Source: Chlamydiia bacterium (GTDB taxonomy: Bacteria; Chlamydiota; Chlamydiia; Chlamydiales; FEN-1388). From it: 19,891 nt of DNA. The position numbers were made by a program, and so were the translations under genes. Below, piece by piece: positions 1 to 7,007 of this stretch. Positions within the stretch are counted from its first letter, which is position 1. The number at the start of each line of letters is the position of its first letter. The notes under the pieces were generated by a model. That model saw only the letters and a list, made by a program, of their open reading frames with translations. It was not told where the DNA came from and did no database searches. Location: positions 1 to 19,891 of the forward strand of contig JAQGPK010000126.1 of NCBI GenBank assembly GCA_028293095.1, read 5' to 3'.

Positions 1-461
1 TTTAAGACATAGGGAATTGTATCGTAGAGAGAGGCATGGGAGTGAATCAGATCTTCAACGCGACTCTCTTCAAGATGAGCTTCTTTAGCAAGCATTTTAG
101 CAAGAGATTTAATGTACTCTCGTCTGAGGTAGCGCTTCTTTTTTGTTTTGGGATCAAAGGCGACGACTGGAATTTCACGCATCGAGGCATAGACAACCGC
201 TAAGCGATATTCGATTTTATTGACAGCTAGGAGTGTATTAAAGCGGTCTCGAATCGTTCCTCTCTCGGAGGGCTCAATCACAACTTTTCTTCGCGGACGA
301 AAGGCCTCTTCACTTTTCTTTTCATGCTGGATAACAGCAAGATGCCATATACGTAATGCAACCATCAAAAGAATCATAAGCAGCAGATAGAGCAGCTTAT
401 TCGCCTTTAAGGGAATATGTGAAAGGGCGGAATCATCATTTCGGCGAAAAAAGTCAACCAT
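1..461 (-). CDS. pbp2: Class B penicillin-binding protein (PBP2-like), N-terminal part, cut by window edge
   Basis: Only the first 153 codons are in the window; the gene runs off the left edge. The protein begins with a short cytoplasmic stretch, a hydrophobic anchor at about residues 17-40 (rich in L, M and V), and then the pattern RGTIRDRFNTLLAVN at about 69-83. That pattern matches the start of the PBP dimerisation domain in class B transpeptidases, usually RGxIxDRNGxxLAxN. Known for the family: a membrane-anchored periplasmic D,D-transpeptidase cross-linking septal or elongation peptidoglycan. The transpeptidase domain with SxxK lies outside the window, so activity cannot be judged. The start is the first ATG of the open frame; no strong Shine-Dalgarno site precedes it. 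It is divergent from rpsB, as pbp2 is in Chlamydia trachomatis. PBP3/FtsI is the main alternative; synteny favours PBP2. Confidence 0.75.
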   Translation of the reverse strand, partial: MVDFFRRNDDSALSHIPLKANKLLYLLLMILLMVALRIWHLAVIQHEKKSEEAFRPRRKVVIEPSERGTIRDRFNTLLAVNKIEYRLAVVYASMREIPVVAFDPKTKKKRYLRREYIKSLAKMLAKEAHLEESRVEDLIHSHASLYDTIPYVL

Positions 462-495
462 CGGCTCTAAATTTTTTAGACCTACAGTAATTGAG

Positions 496-525
496 TTGAA
501 GAAAAAAATCAATTTAGGGTATAGT
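496..525 (+). promoter_or_regulatory. Probable sigma-70-type promoter of tRNA-Gly
   Basis: TTGAAG at 496-501 and TATAGT at 520-525 are separated by 18 bp. Transcription would start near 532, about 11 nt before the mature tRNA end at 543. Its position and match to the housekeeping consensus support it; it is a visual call. Confidence 0.55.
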
Positions 526-542
526 AATGGCATTATTTTTTT

Positions 543-613
543 GCGCCTGTAGTTCAATGGTAGAACTGTAGCCTTCCAAGCTACGAGCGTCAGTTCGATT
601 CTGACCAGGCGCT
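543..613 (+). tRNA. tRNA-Gly (anticodon TCC)
   Basis: The 71-nt cloverleaf folds fully. Acceptor GCGCCTG (543-549) pairs with CAGGCGC (606-612) and the discriminator is T, as usual for glycine tRNAs. The D stem is GTTC/GAAC. The anticodon stem GTAGC/GCTAC carries loop CTTCCAA, giving anticodon TCC. The T stem GTCAG/CTGAC has loop TTCGATT. The 3' CCA is not encoded. It lies between the divergent PBP gene and rpsB, with its own promoter. No clear hairpin terminator follows, so read-through towards rpsB is possible. Confidence 0.95.
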
Positions 614-751
614 ACTCTCCTTAAAAAATTTACCCTATATTCCCCGCAACATTTTCAAGACACGCTATCGTTTAGTATTTCTTTGCGTTAAAAAAAACAA
701 TACTGAGTTTTACCTAACAACTCCTCTTGTCCAACCCTACCTATATCGCCC

Positions 752-781
752 TTGTGCTATTCTCCCTTTACATGGTATTAT
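752..781 (+). promoter_or_regulatory. Probable promoter of the rpsB-tsf operon
   Basis: TTGTGC at 752-757 and TATTAT at 776-781 are 18 bp apart. This places a start near 788, upstream of both candidate rpsB start codons. The rest of the 614-824 spacer is AT-rich with no other convincing element. Confidence 0.45.
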
Positions 782-857
782 TTTAAGCACGTCATTTACC
801 AAGACCGAAATCTATACATAAAGTATGGATGCCGTCACTAACATAAGGAATCAAGGC

Positions 858-1685
858 TTGGCTACAAAACAAAAAGAAAAGCAACCAGAAACAACAGTAA
901 CAATTAAAGATCTTTTAGAAGCAGGAACTCACTTTGGTCACCAGACACAGCGCTGGAATCCAAAGATGAAACGTTTCATCTTCGGTGAGCGCAATGGTAT
1001 CTACATTTTAGATCTTGCAAAAACACTCCACCAATTAAAGATGGCCCTTGAAGTCGTCAAAGAAGTTGTTGCGTCACATCGCACAATTCTTTTCGTCGGT
1101 ACAAAAAAAGCTGCAAAAACTACAGTCCGTGAATGCGCTGAAAAGTGCGGCGAATTCTACGTTTCAGAAAGATGGCTCGGTGGTATGCTCACAAACCTTC
1201 AGACTCTACGCCAGTCAGTCAAAAAACTCGAACGCATTGAAAAACGCATTAGCGCAGGTGGCGAAGGTCTCACGAAAAAAGAGATCTCCATCATGTCTAA
1301 AGACCAAATCAAACTTGATAAAAACCTCTCTGGTGTTCGCGGCCTAAGAAAGCCACCAGGCCTTCTTATCATCGTTGACCCAAGTAAAGAAGATATCGCT
1401 GTAGCAGAGGCTACAAAACTTGGCATTCCAATCATGGCGCTTGTCGATACGAACTGCAATCCAGACCCGATTACCTATGTAATTCCTGGAAACGATGACG
1501 CTCAGCGCAGCATCAAGTTAATCCTTGAAAGCTTAACACAAGCCATCGTCGATAAGAAGAACGAGCTCCTGCTCTTTGCCGAAAAGGATAAAGATGCAGA
1601 GGGTGAAGAAGGCGGAGAAGAGCCAGAACTTCTTGAAGAGATGGAAGCTGCAGCTCTTTGGACTGACAAGAAAGAGGGGGAATAG
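858..1685 (+). CDS. rpsB: 30S ribosomal protein S2
   Basis: S2 binds the back of the 30S head and is needed for S1 recruitment and efficient initiation. Family hallmarks are plain: a KDLLEAGTHFGHQTQRWNPKM block near the N-terminus, then ILFVGTKKAAK, ERWLGGMLTN, and VDPSKE followed by GIPIMALVDTNCNPD. The acidic tail (many E and D, last 35 residues) makes it longer than the 241 residues of E. coli S2. I chose the TTG at 858 because AAGGA at 845-849 sits 8 nt before it. The ATG at 825 in the same frame has no Shine-Dalgarno and would add 11 residues (286 aa instead of 275). It is first gene of a two-gene unit with tsf, 5 nt upstream of the tsf start. Confidence 0.96.
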   Translation: MATKQKEKQPETTVTIKDLLEAGTHFGHQTQRWNPKMKRFIFGERNGIYILDLAKTLHQLKMALEVVKEVVASHRTILFVGTKKAAKTTVRECAEKCGEFYVSERWLGGMLTNLQTLRQSVKKLERIEKRISAGGEGLTKKEISIMSKDQIKLDKNLSGVRGLRKPPGLLIIVDPSKEDIAVAEATKLGIPIMALVDTNCNPDPITYVIPGNDDAQRSIKLILESLTQAIVDKKNELLLFAEKDKDAEGEEGGEEPELLEEMEAAALWTDKKEGE

Positions 1686-1690
1686 TCTCC

Positions 1691-2548
1691 ATGTCACAAA
1701 TTACACCAGCTCTTATTAAAGAATTACGCGAGCGCACTGGCGTTGGTATGGCAAAGTGCAAAGAAGCACTTGAAGAAGCAAAGGGTAGTCTTGATGGCGC
1801 GATCGATCTTCTTCGCAAAGCCGGCATGGCCTCTGCGGTGAAGAAAGAGGGCCGAGAAACAAAAGAAGGCACTATCATTGCAAAAGAAGGCTCCGACGTT
1901 GTTGCGGTTGCAGAAATTAATGCAGAAACTGATTTTGTTGTTAAAAACGAAAAATTCCAAGAGTTTTGCAGAAATATAAGCGATGAACTCATTGCTTCAA
2001 AACCTGCTTCGCTCGATGCTTTCCTGAAACAGAACTATTCAAAAGACCCTTCGATCACAATCGAAGGGTTACGGTCTCTGATTATCCAGGTGATTGGTGA
2101 AAATATCCAGATCAAGCGCATTGCCGTTATGCCAAAAGCAAAGAATCGCTCCTTTGGCATCTACTCTCACATGGGTGGCAAGATTTTAACCGTTGTCGAA
2201 CTTGAAGGCGAAAACGAAGAAGCTCTTGCAAAAGATATCGCTATGCACGTTGCAGCGGGTGTCCCTGTAGTTGCAGAGTATGTCAAACCTGAAGAGGTTC
2301 CTGCTGCCATCATTGAGAAAGAGCGCGAAATTGCGCGTGGTCAAATGGCTGGAAAACCTGCTAACATCATCGAGAAGATCCTCGATGGTAAGATCAATGC
2401 CTTTTTTGACACTGTTTGCCTCATTAGACAAAAGTTCATCAAAGATGACTCCATGTCAATTGGCGAATTGATTAAAAAGCGTAGCGAAGCAACTGGCAAG
2501 CCTATTAGCCTTGTCAACTTCATCCGCTGGACCATCGGTCAAGCGTAA
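1691..2548 (+). CDS. tsf: Elongation factor Ts
   Basis: EF-Ts is the nucleotide-exchange factor that reloads EF-Tu with GTP in the cytoplasm. The N-terminal UBA-like segment is present (residues ~5-45, RERTGVGMAKCKEALEEAKG), followed by the EF-Tu contact motif INAETDFVVKNEKFQEF at about residues 76-92. The two core subdomains follow, with a second repeat around IAMHVAAGVPVVAEY. The length of 285 aa matches chlamydial and E. coli EF-Ts. GAGGGGG at 1674-1680, 10 nt before the ATG, is a good ribosome binding site. It is co-transcribed with rpsB and ends 6 nt before an intrinsic terminator, so pyrH is not in the same transcript unless termination leaks. Confidence 0.97.
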   Translation: MSQITPALIKELRERTGVGMAKCKEALEEAKGSLDGAIDLLRKAGMASAVKKEGRETKEGTIIAKEGSDVVAVAEINAETDFVVKNEKFQEFCRNISDELIASKPASLDAFLKQNYSKDPSITIEGLRSLIIQVIGENIQIKRIAVMPKAKNRSFGIYSHMGGKILTVVELEGENEEALAKDIAMHVAAGVPVVAEYVKPEEVPAAIIEKEREIARGQMAGKPANIIEKILDGKINAFFDTVCLIRQKFIKDDSMSIGELIKKRSEATGKPISLVNFIRWTIGQA

Positions 2549-2554
2549 ATCTTT

Positions 2555-2583
2555 AGGGCGCTTTTACGAGCGCCCTATTTTTA
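2555..2583 (+). terminator. Rho-independent terminator after rpsB-tsf
   Basis: AGGGCGCT (2555-2562) and AGCGCCCT (2569-2576) form a perfect 8-bp GC-rich stem with a 6-nt loop, followed by ATTTTTA. It starts 6 nt after the tsf stop codon. This is the clearest terminator in the window. Confidence 0.9.
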
Positions 2584-2681
2584 GAATAGACCAAAGACCT
2601 ATCGTTTTCTTAGAAGTCAACTTGTCGCTACCACACCGCTACTCGTACAGTTACCTTATCTGTTTACACATAAATTTTTTA

Positions 2682-2709
2682 TTGTTAAGTAAAGTAAAAA
2701 ATTTATATA
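2682..2709 (+). promoter_or_regulatory. Candidate promoter of the 369-aa ORF
   Basis: TTGTTA (2682-2687) and TATATA (2704-2709) are 16 bp apart in an AT-rich spacer just after the tsf terminator. The predicted start, near 2715-2717, is only a few bases before the ATG at 2720, and an in-frame stop at 2714-2716 excludes an upstream start. If the promoter is right, the mRNA is leaderless or nearly so. Confidence 0.4.
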
Positions 2710-2719
2710 TGAGTAGATC

Positions 2720-3829
2720 ATGCCTATTGACGACCACCCTCAATCGCCAGCGTCAGATCTTGGCCAAAGTTACAGCCGAAGCTATGAACTAAAAAACAAA
2801 ACTGAAGAAAAGTGTGGTCTCCTTAGGGGCTTCTTTACCGCAACATGGCTGAAGATACAAGCAGGCCTCTCTTCAGGTGGCAGTCGAAAAGTATATAATG
2901 AAAAGCTCGTAGAATTAATCAAAAGTAGCCTAAACAGCGATACACTCAAATGGCATCAAGCTCATATAACAGGGAAAACTCTTCGCTGGTTTAGTAAAGA
3001 AGTTTTTACACAACTTAATCTTGATACGGATAAAACTGTCAAGATAGCAAAGAGAGCTATCTTCCATGCTCGAGATTCTAAGAAAGCAAATGAATTGGCA
3101 ACAGAAGTTTTTAATAGAAAAGATCTGCCTGAATTAAAAAAAATAATCGGTGAGAAATCTTTTGAGTCTGAGAAGGCCAAGAAAATAGCCTCACAAATTG
3201 CTTACCTACCCGACCACGCAGTTGAACATCTCTTTAAATTATTTACAAATCTAAATTATAAAAAAGCGCTGTTACTTCTTGAACATCTTGAAGACCATCC
3301 TCACACACTATTAATTAACCGTTTAAAAGAGCTGCTTCAAAACATAAAAGAGTCCTTCTACTCGGATCAAATACCACAAATAGCAGAGATTCTTAACAAA
3401 ATCCCAGATACTAGCTTTCTCTCTAAGGAAGAAGCTACGCCGTTTTTCAGAGCTATTGCATCTCAAAACAGCCAAGCTGCAGAGAGACTTTTAGAAAGCG
3501 TAGAATCTGGCTTCTATAAGGCACATCTTAGGAATGCAATTAACTCCATTTCAGAAACTCAAGAATCGCAACCACTACTAAAAGAAAGGGAACCTGATTC
3601 AGAGCTCGAAATTGATGATGATGGTGATCAGACCTCATCTTTATCAGATGAGCCTCAGTTTGTGCTACAAGAAAGCACACAGGAAAAAGGTGACGATGAT
3701 GTTCAAAAAATAGTAAGCGATGATTTCGAGAATATAACAAAGCAAATACAGAGCAACGATGAGCGAGTGAAAAAAGAAGTAGATGAATTCCTAAAAGAAA
3801 TTTCTCCAGAAGATACGAATGAACGCTAA
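2720..3829 (+). CDS. Helical protein of unknown function with acidic C-terminus
   Basis: I do not recognise the family. The 369-aa protein has no signal peptide or membrane segment. Residues 1-30 are polar and Ser/Pro/Tyr-rich, compatible with but not proof of a type III secretion signal. Residues ~40-270 are predicted helical; around 155-260 Leu/Ala-rich helix pairs (for example HLFKLFTNLNYKKALLLLEH) suggest an alpha-solenoid. From ~280 the chain is strongly acidic and probably disordered, ending in a charged helix. The start is forced: an in-frame stop lies 3 nt upstream and no later ATG or GTG lies near. No Shine-Dalgarno is visible. It separates tsf from pyrH, which are adjacent in Chlamydia trachomatis, so it was gained here or lost there. 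A host-directed effector is one possibility; a cytoplasmic scaffold is another. Confidence 0.75.
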   Translation: MPIDDHPQSPASDLGQSYSRSYELKNKTEEKCGLLRGFFTATWLKIQAGLSSGGSRKVYNEKLVELIKSSLNSDTLKWHQAHITGKTLRWFSKEVFTQLNLDTDKTVKIAKRAIFHARDSKKANELATEVFNRKDLPELKKIIGEKSFESEKAKKIASQIAYLPDHAVEHLFKLFTNLNYKKALLLLEHLEDHPHTLLINRLKELLQNIKESFYSDQIPQIAEILNKIPDTSFLSKEEATPFFRAIASQNSQAAERLLESVESGFYKAHLRNAINSISETQESQPLLKEREPDSELEIDDDGDQTSSLSDEPQFVLQESTQEKGDDDVQKIVSDDFENITKQIQSNDERVKKEVDEFLKEISPEDTNER

Positions 3830-3915
3830 TGCTATTTTCCTAAATATCTTCTACAAAATCTTAGCATAATTATTCCAAAAAGAGTAAATAGAGTTTTTAA
3901 TAAGGATCCTTGCTT

Positions 3916-4617
3916 ATGAAGTACAAAAGAATCTTACTCAAGCTCTCGGGTGAAGCCCTCATGGGGAAAGATCCCTTTGGGATTTCTCAAGAAGCATGCA
4001 TGCAGATGGCGCAAGAGATCCAAGAACTTGTCGACCAAGGCGTAGAAGTAGCTATCGTCATCGGGGCTGGTAATATTTTCCGCGGCATTCAAGGAAGTAC
4101 TCTTAATATCCCAAGAACACCAGCAGATCATATGGGTATGCTTGGAACCATTATCAATGGGATCGCCTTCGGTCAAGCGTTAGAAAAATGCGGTGTTGCC
4201 AATTGCATCATGAGTGCTATTGATTGCTATCCAATTGCAGAACCCTATAATTGGCAAAAAGCGCTCGCGCATCTCGAACATGGGTGCGTTACCATTTTTG
4301 TAGGAGGAACTGGAAGCCCTTACTTTACAACAGATACAGCAGCAGCATTACGAGCGAGTGAAATAGAGGCTGACATTGTGATTAAAGCCACAAAAGTTGA
4401 TGGTATTTACTCAAAAGATCCCATGAAATATCCAGACGCTATTCGCTATAAAAAACTTACTTTTAGCGAAGTACTTGCACAAAAACTGGAGGTCATGGAT
4501 GCTACTTCCATTGCTTTATGCATGACGAATCATATCCCAATTCTCGTTTTCAACATGCAGAAAGATAAACTCTCTGCAGTCCTTGAAAACACAAACTTAG
4601 GAACGTTAGTTATATGA
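3916..4617 (+). CDS. pyrH: UMP kinase
   Basis: Phosphorylates UMP to UDP with ATP, a cytoplasmic step of pyrimidine nucleotide synthesis; bacterial UMP kinases are hexamers of the amino-acid-kinase fold. Visible motifs are the N-terminal ILLKLSGEALMG, the glycine-rich VIGAGNIFRG, the UMP-binding DHMGMLGTIINGIA, and the nucleotide-binding TDTAAALRASEIEAD followed by KATKVDGIYSKDP. At 233 aa the length is normal. The ATG at 3916 is chosen because AAGGA (3902-3906) lies 9 nt upstream; the in-frame TTG at 3910 would be only 3 nt from that site. The stop TGA overlaps the frr ATG (ATGA at 4614-4617), indicating translational coupling. Confidence 0.96.
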   Translation: MKYKRILLKLSGEALMGKDPFGISQEACMQMAQEIQELVDQGVEVAIVIGAGNIFRGIQGSTLNIPRTPADHMGMLGTIINGIAFGQALEKCGVANCIMSAIDCYPIAEPYNWQKALAHLEHGCVTIFVGGTGSPYFTTDTAAALRASEIEADIVIKATKVDGIYSKDPMKYPDAIRYKKLTFSEVLAQKLEVMDATSIALCMTNHIPILVFNMQKDKLSAVLENTNLGTLVI

Positions 4618-5168
4618 CAGATATTCTCCAAGATACAAAAAACCGTATGAATACAGGCCTAGATCACCTCAAGCATGAGCTAAAAGGTATACGAGCAGGC
4701 CGCGCAAGCCCTGCCCTTCTCGAACCTGTAGTCGTTGAAGTCTACGGTACGCCAATGAAGCTAAAAGATATGGCAACAATTTCAGTACCGGAGCCAAGAC
4801 AACTTCTCGTAACACCTTTTGATCAAAAAAACAACCAAGCTTGCGCAAAAGCAATTGACAAAGCAAATCTTGGCGTGAGCGCCTCTGTTGAAGGTAAGTC
4901 GATACGCGTCACTTTCCCAGAACTTGATCAAAACCGCCGTAAAGATTTGATTACTCAGTGCCATAAGAAAAGAGAAGACTGCAAGATTTCAATCCGCAAT
5001 ATGCGCCGTGATGCAAATGAAACTTTAAAGAAGCAAAAATCATCAGGAGTACTTCCTGAAGATGATTTTAAAAAGCTTGAAAAGCAAATTCAAGAGCTGA
5101 CAGATAAATGCTGTAAAGACGCTGACGACATCGCTGCAACTAAGGAAAAAGAAATTTCAACAGTATAG
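4614..5168 (+). CDS. frr: Ribosome recycling factor
   Basis: Together with EF-G, RRF splits the post-termination ribosome. At 184 aa it has the canonical length and the full two-domain plan. The three-helix bundle strands contain HLKHELKGIRAGRASPALLE near the N-terminus and KKREDCKISIRNMRRDANE with KKLEKQIQELTDK in the C-terminal helices. The beta domain carries VEVYGTPMKLKDMATISVPE. It overlaps pyrH by four bases, the order seen in Chlamydia trachomatis. The stop is TAG, which matters for the mutY amber discussed below. No terminator with a T-run follows; an AT-rich palindrome lies 85 nt downstream. Confidence 0.97.
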   Translation: MTDILQDTKNRMNTGLDHLKHELKGIRAGRASPALLEPVVVEVYGTPMKLKDMATISVPEPRQLLVTPFDQKNNQACAKAIDKANLGVSASVEGKSIRVTFPELDQNRRKDLITQCHKKREDCKISIRNMRRDANETLKKQKSSGVLPEDDFKKLEKQIQELTDKCCKDADDIAATKEKEISTV

Positions 5169-5252
5169 ACGCTAATTTTGTTGCATAAAACCAGGACGAC
5201 TGGCTAGAATTGAACCACTTTTTGCAAGTAAACCGAATTGCGGAAGGGAAAG

Positions 5253-5302
5253 GACTCTTCAAAAAAGTTTTGCTATTATAGCAAAAAAAATTTTAAAGAG
5301 TC
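5253..5302 (+). repeat. 50-nt imperfect palindrome upstream of tRNA-Glu
   Basis: The outer arms GACTCTT (5253-5259) and AAGAGTC (5296-5302) are perfect complements. The core TTTTGCTAT-T-ATAGCAAAA (5268-5286) is a perfect palindrome around one base. The segments between arms and core are A/T-rich and pair only partly. It could end frr transcription, although no T-run follows. It also overlaps a promoter-like pair, TTGCTA (5270-5275) and TTTAAA (5292-5297) with a 16-bp spacer, which would start RNA about 8 nt before tRNA-Glu. Confidence 0.55.
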
Positions 5303-5311
5303 TGCAAGACT

Positions 5312-5386
5312 GGCCCCATCGTCTAGTCTGGTCTAGGACACCGGATTTTCATTCCGATAACAGGGGTTCGAATCCCCTTGGGGTCA
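5312..5386 (+). tRNA. tRNA-Glu (anticodon TTC)
   Basis: A 75-nt cloverleaf: acceptor GGCCCCA (5312-5318) pairs with TGGGGTC (5379-5385) with one G-T wobble, and the discriminator is A. The anticodon loop TTTTCAT gives TTC. The T arm GGGGT-TCGAATC-CCCT is canonical. The first anticodon-stem pair (27-43) is a C-A mismatch, a tolerated oddity. CCA is not encoded. Read with the tRNA-Lys gene 77 bp downstream, it may form one transcript. Confidence 0.93.
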
Positions 5387-5400
5387 CACAAACGGTTACA

Positions 5401-5455
5401 GCTCATTATATTTGACTCGGGCAAGGAGAGATTGACCGGTTCAAGTATAATGGGC
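5401..5455 (+). repeat. Near-perfect 20-position hairpin between tRNA-Glu and tRNA-Lys
   Basis: Positions 5401-5420 pair with 5436-5455: of 20 positions 16 are Watson-Crick, three are G-T wobbles and one is a C-T mismatch (5416/5440). The 15-nt loop (5421-5435) contains AAGGAGAG, a Shine-Dalgarno-like sequence. The hairpin is followed by AGTTTTA, only a weak T-run. Possible roles are a terminator for tRNA-Glu, a processing spacer in a Glu-Lys precursor, a small structured RNA, or a mobile palindromic repeat. The pairing is seen directly; function is not known. Confidence 0.8.
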
Positions 5456-5463
5456 AGTTTTAC

Positions 5464-5537
5464 GAGCCTTTAGCTCAGTTGGTTAGAGCACCTCACTTTT
5501 AATGAGGGTGTCGATGGTTCGAGTCCATCAAGGCTCA
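5464..5537 (+). tRNA. tRNA-Lys (anticodon TTT)
   Basis: A 74-nt cloverleaf: acceptor GAGCCTT (5464-5470) pairs with AAGGCTC (5530-5536), discriminator A. The D arm begins TAGCTCAGTTGGTTAGAGC, the anticodon stem CCTCA/TGAGG carries loop CTTTTAA (anticodon TTT), and the T stem is GATGG/CCATC. CCA is not encoded. Confidence 0.96.
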
Positions 5538-5545
5538 ATTTTGTT

Positions 5546-5575
5546 GTAGCTCTTATCTTTTCGGTAAGAGCCTAC
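5546..5575 (+). terminator. Hairpin after tRNA-Lys, possible terminator
   Basis: GTAGCTCTTATC (5546-5557) pairs with GGTAAGAGCCTAC (5563-5575), 12 pairs with a single bulge and a 5-nt loop TTTTC. It begins 9 nt after the tRNA. No T-run follows on either strand, so an intrinsic terminator is only one option; it could also mark the 3' trailer. Confidence 0.4.
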
Positions 5576-5658
5576 CGCAGCATGGAAAATACTCTACTTC
5601 ATAAGCACGACATTCAATCGACAACTTCTACCTCTCACGATCAACAGAGTACTTTTTT

Positions 5659-6746
5659 TTACAATAGGGCTTTTAAAGCTTCTATGCCATAGGGGTTCAT
5701 GATTTGAAGCGACGATTGATTTCTTTCGTCCCAAAAGGTAAGAGTATATTCTTCTACCTTACTTAAGCAGCTTTTATCGGCCCCTTTATATTTTTGACAT
5801 AATTGTGCACTCATTTCCTTTAAAAGCTGATTGTTTTTTGCTGCACAAAGTGCTGGCCAATCAAATTGACCGAACGCCTTTTCTAAAGCATCTTCGATTT
5901 CTTTTTCTTGTGCGGCAATAGAGCAGCTACGGTGCTCTAGAATCCCAGTCTTTTCATGAAAGCCGTAGGTAATATATTCGCGTTGCTTTTTTCCTTTCCG
6001 ATCTTCAATTTCTACTCCAATCGTCCAGCTCTCATACCATTTATTAGGGTTATTTTTATTTTGGTAGCGTCCCTTCAATCCTACGAGCTTGACAAAATAA
6101 TCGATTACTTGAGCAAAGGTATGAGCTGCGATAACCTGATTCTTATTGGATGTGCTGTATTTAGTGTGAGAAAGATTTTTCTCAGGATTCTTAAACCAGT
6201 CTTCGACCCAGCTATTGTAGGTAAAGGGAAGAGGTAGAAGCTCTACAATTTGCTGAGTAGGTACGACTGACAATGGAGGAGCTTCGGTAGAGAGCGATGT
6301 TCCTACGAGAGGGAGGGCCTTTTTTTCCTCATCTTTTTCCTCTTCTTTACTCTCACTCTTAGAGAGCGAGAGTAAAGCTATTCGTTTTTGTAGCTCTACT
6401 TGTTGCTTCTTTTCCCATGCAGCTTGCCATACTTCTTCCCATTGATTAATCTCTAATGGAATAGTTACAGTCAAATAGTCAGCAAGCGGGGTGAGAAAGA
6501 TATTTGGCTTCAAAGGCTCTCGAAAATATGCTCCCAAACAAACAGACTGGATATTGTCAGGAGAAAATGGGATTAGAGCAAGAGTTGCTATATCCTTGTT
6601 TCGTGATGCAGCATAGCCCTGAACCTTAGAAAAAACTGCTTGATAAAGCTTCTGAGATTCTTTCCAGGAATTCGAGTAGCTTGGAAATAGCTTTTTTTTG
6701 CTTGTACTTCGTAAAAATGTTCTTTACTTTTCATGCTCTCAACCAT
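5659..6746 (-). pseudogene. Frame-disrupted gene of unknown family
   Basis: The long open frame on the minus strand runs from 6723 to the stop at 5659, but has no ATG start: the first TTG is at 6537 inside otherwise continuous protein-like sequence. In another frame, ATGs at 6746 and 6734 open a peptide ending EHFYEVQAKK that reaches an A8 tract (T8 at 6692-6699 on the plus strand). Adding one A, or slipping -1 there, joins it to the long frame and gives about 358-362 aa. Frame-1 reading also extends 12 codons 5' of 6746 to tandem stops, so the 5' end may be truncated as well. The protein has a K/E-rich middle (residues ~155-175) and a Tyr/Trp-rich C-terminal part; no domain, signal peptide or membrane segment is recognised. 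It may be a decaying gene, a slippage-expressed gene, or carry a sequencing error in the homopolymer. Confidence 0.5.
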
Positions 6747-6924
6747 CTGAAAGAGAAGAGAGGCTCTGATACGAATGAATACTTACTAGTAATTGAAAAT
6801 AAATGCCTCTTTTTACTATTTATAAAAAATTAGATAAATAATTATAACAAATTAATGATTTTAAACCGATCGAATATAAATTTATATAATGATAATATTT
6901 TTAGTAACTACGGGTTTAATAGGA

Positions 6925-6953
6925 TTGCAAATATCTTGTGATAGTGATAAAAT
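6925..6953 (+). promoter_or_regulatory. Probable promoter of the kinase-glycosyltransferase unit
   Basis: TTGCAA (6925-6930) and TAAAAT (6948-6953) are exactly 17 bp apart, one of the best housekeeping-type promoters in the window. RNA would start near 6960. The surrounding spacer 6747-6987 is very AT-rich and contains nothing else that I can support. Confidence 0.55.
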
Positions 6954-7007
6954 TCATTTTTATAAATCGAGTTTTTCAAAATAACCAATGTGTTTTGCGG
7001 TTTATTC

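Noticed and set aside
1513..1992. A 159-codon minus-strand frame across rpsB and tsf
   Set aside because: It lies antisense to two certain genes, shows no family features, and has Ser/Leu-rich composition typical of a shadow frame.
5195..5240. A tRNA-like remnant on the minus strand (GGTTCAATTC motif)
   Set aside because: The motif resembles a T-loop, but the flanks do not pair as T stem or acceptor, and no anticodon arm can be found.
5412..5451. TTGACT, TTGACC and TATAAT before tRNA-Lys as a promoter
   Set aside because: The spacings are 28 and 8 bp, neither workable; the hexamers are better explained as parts of the hairpin.
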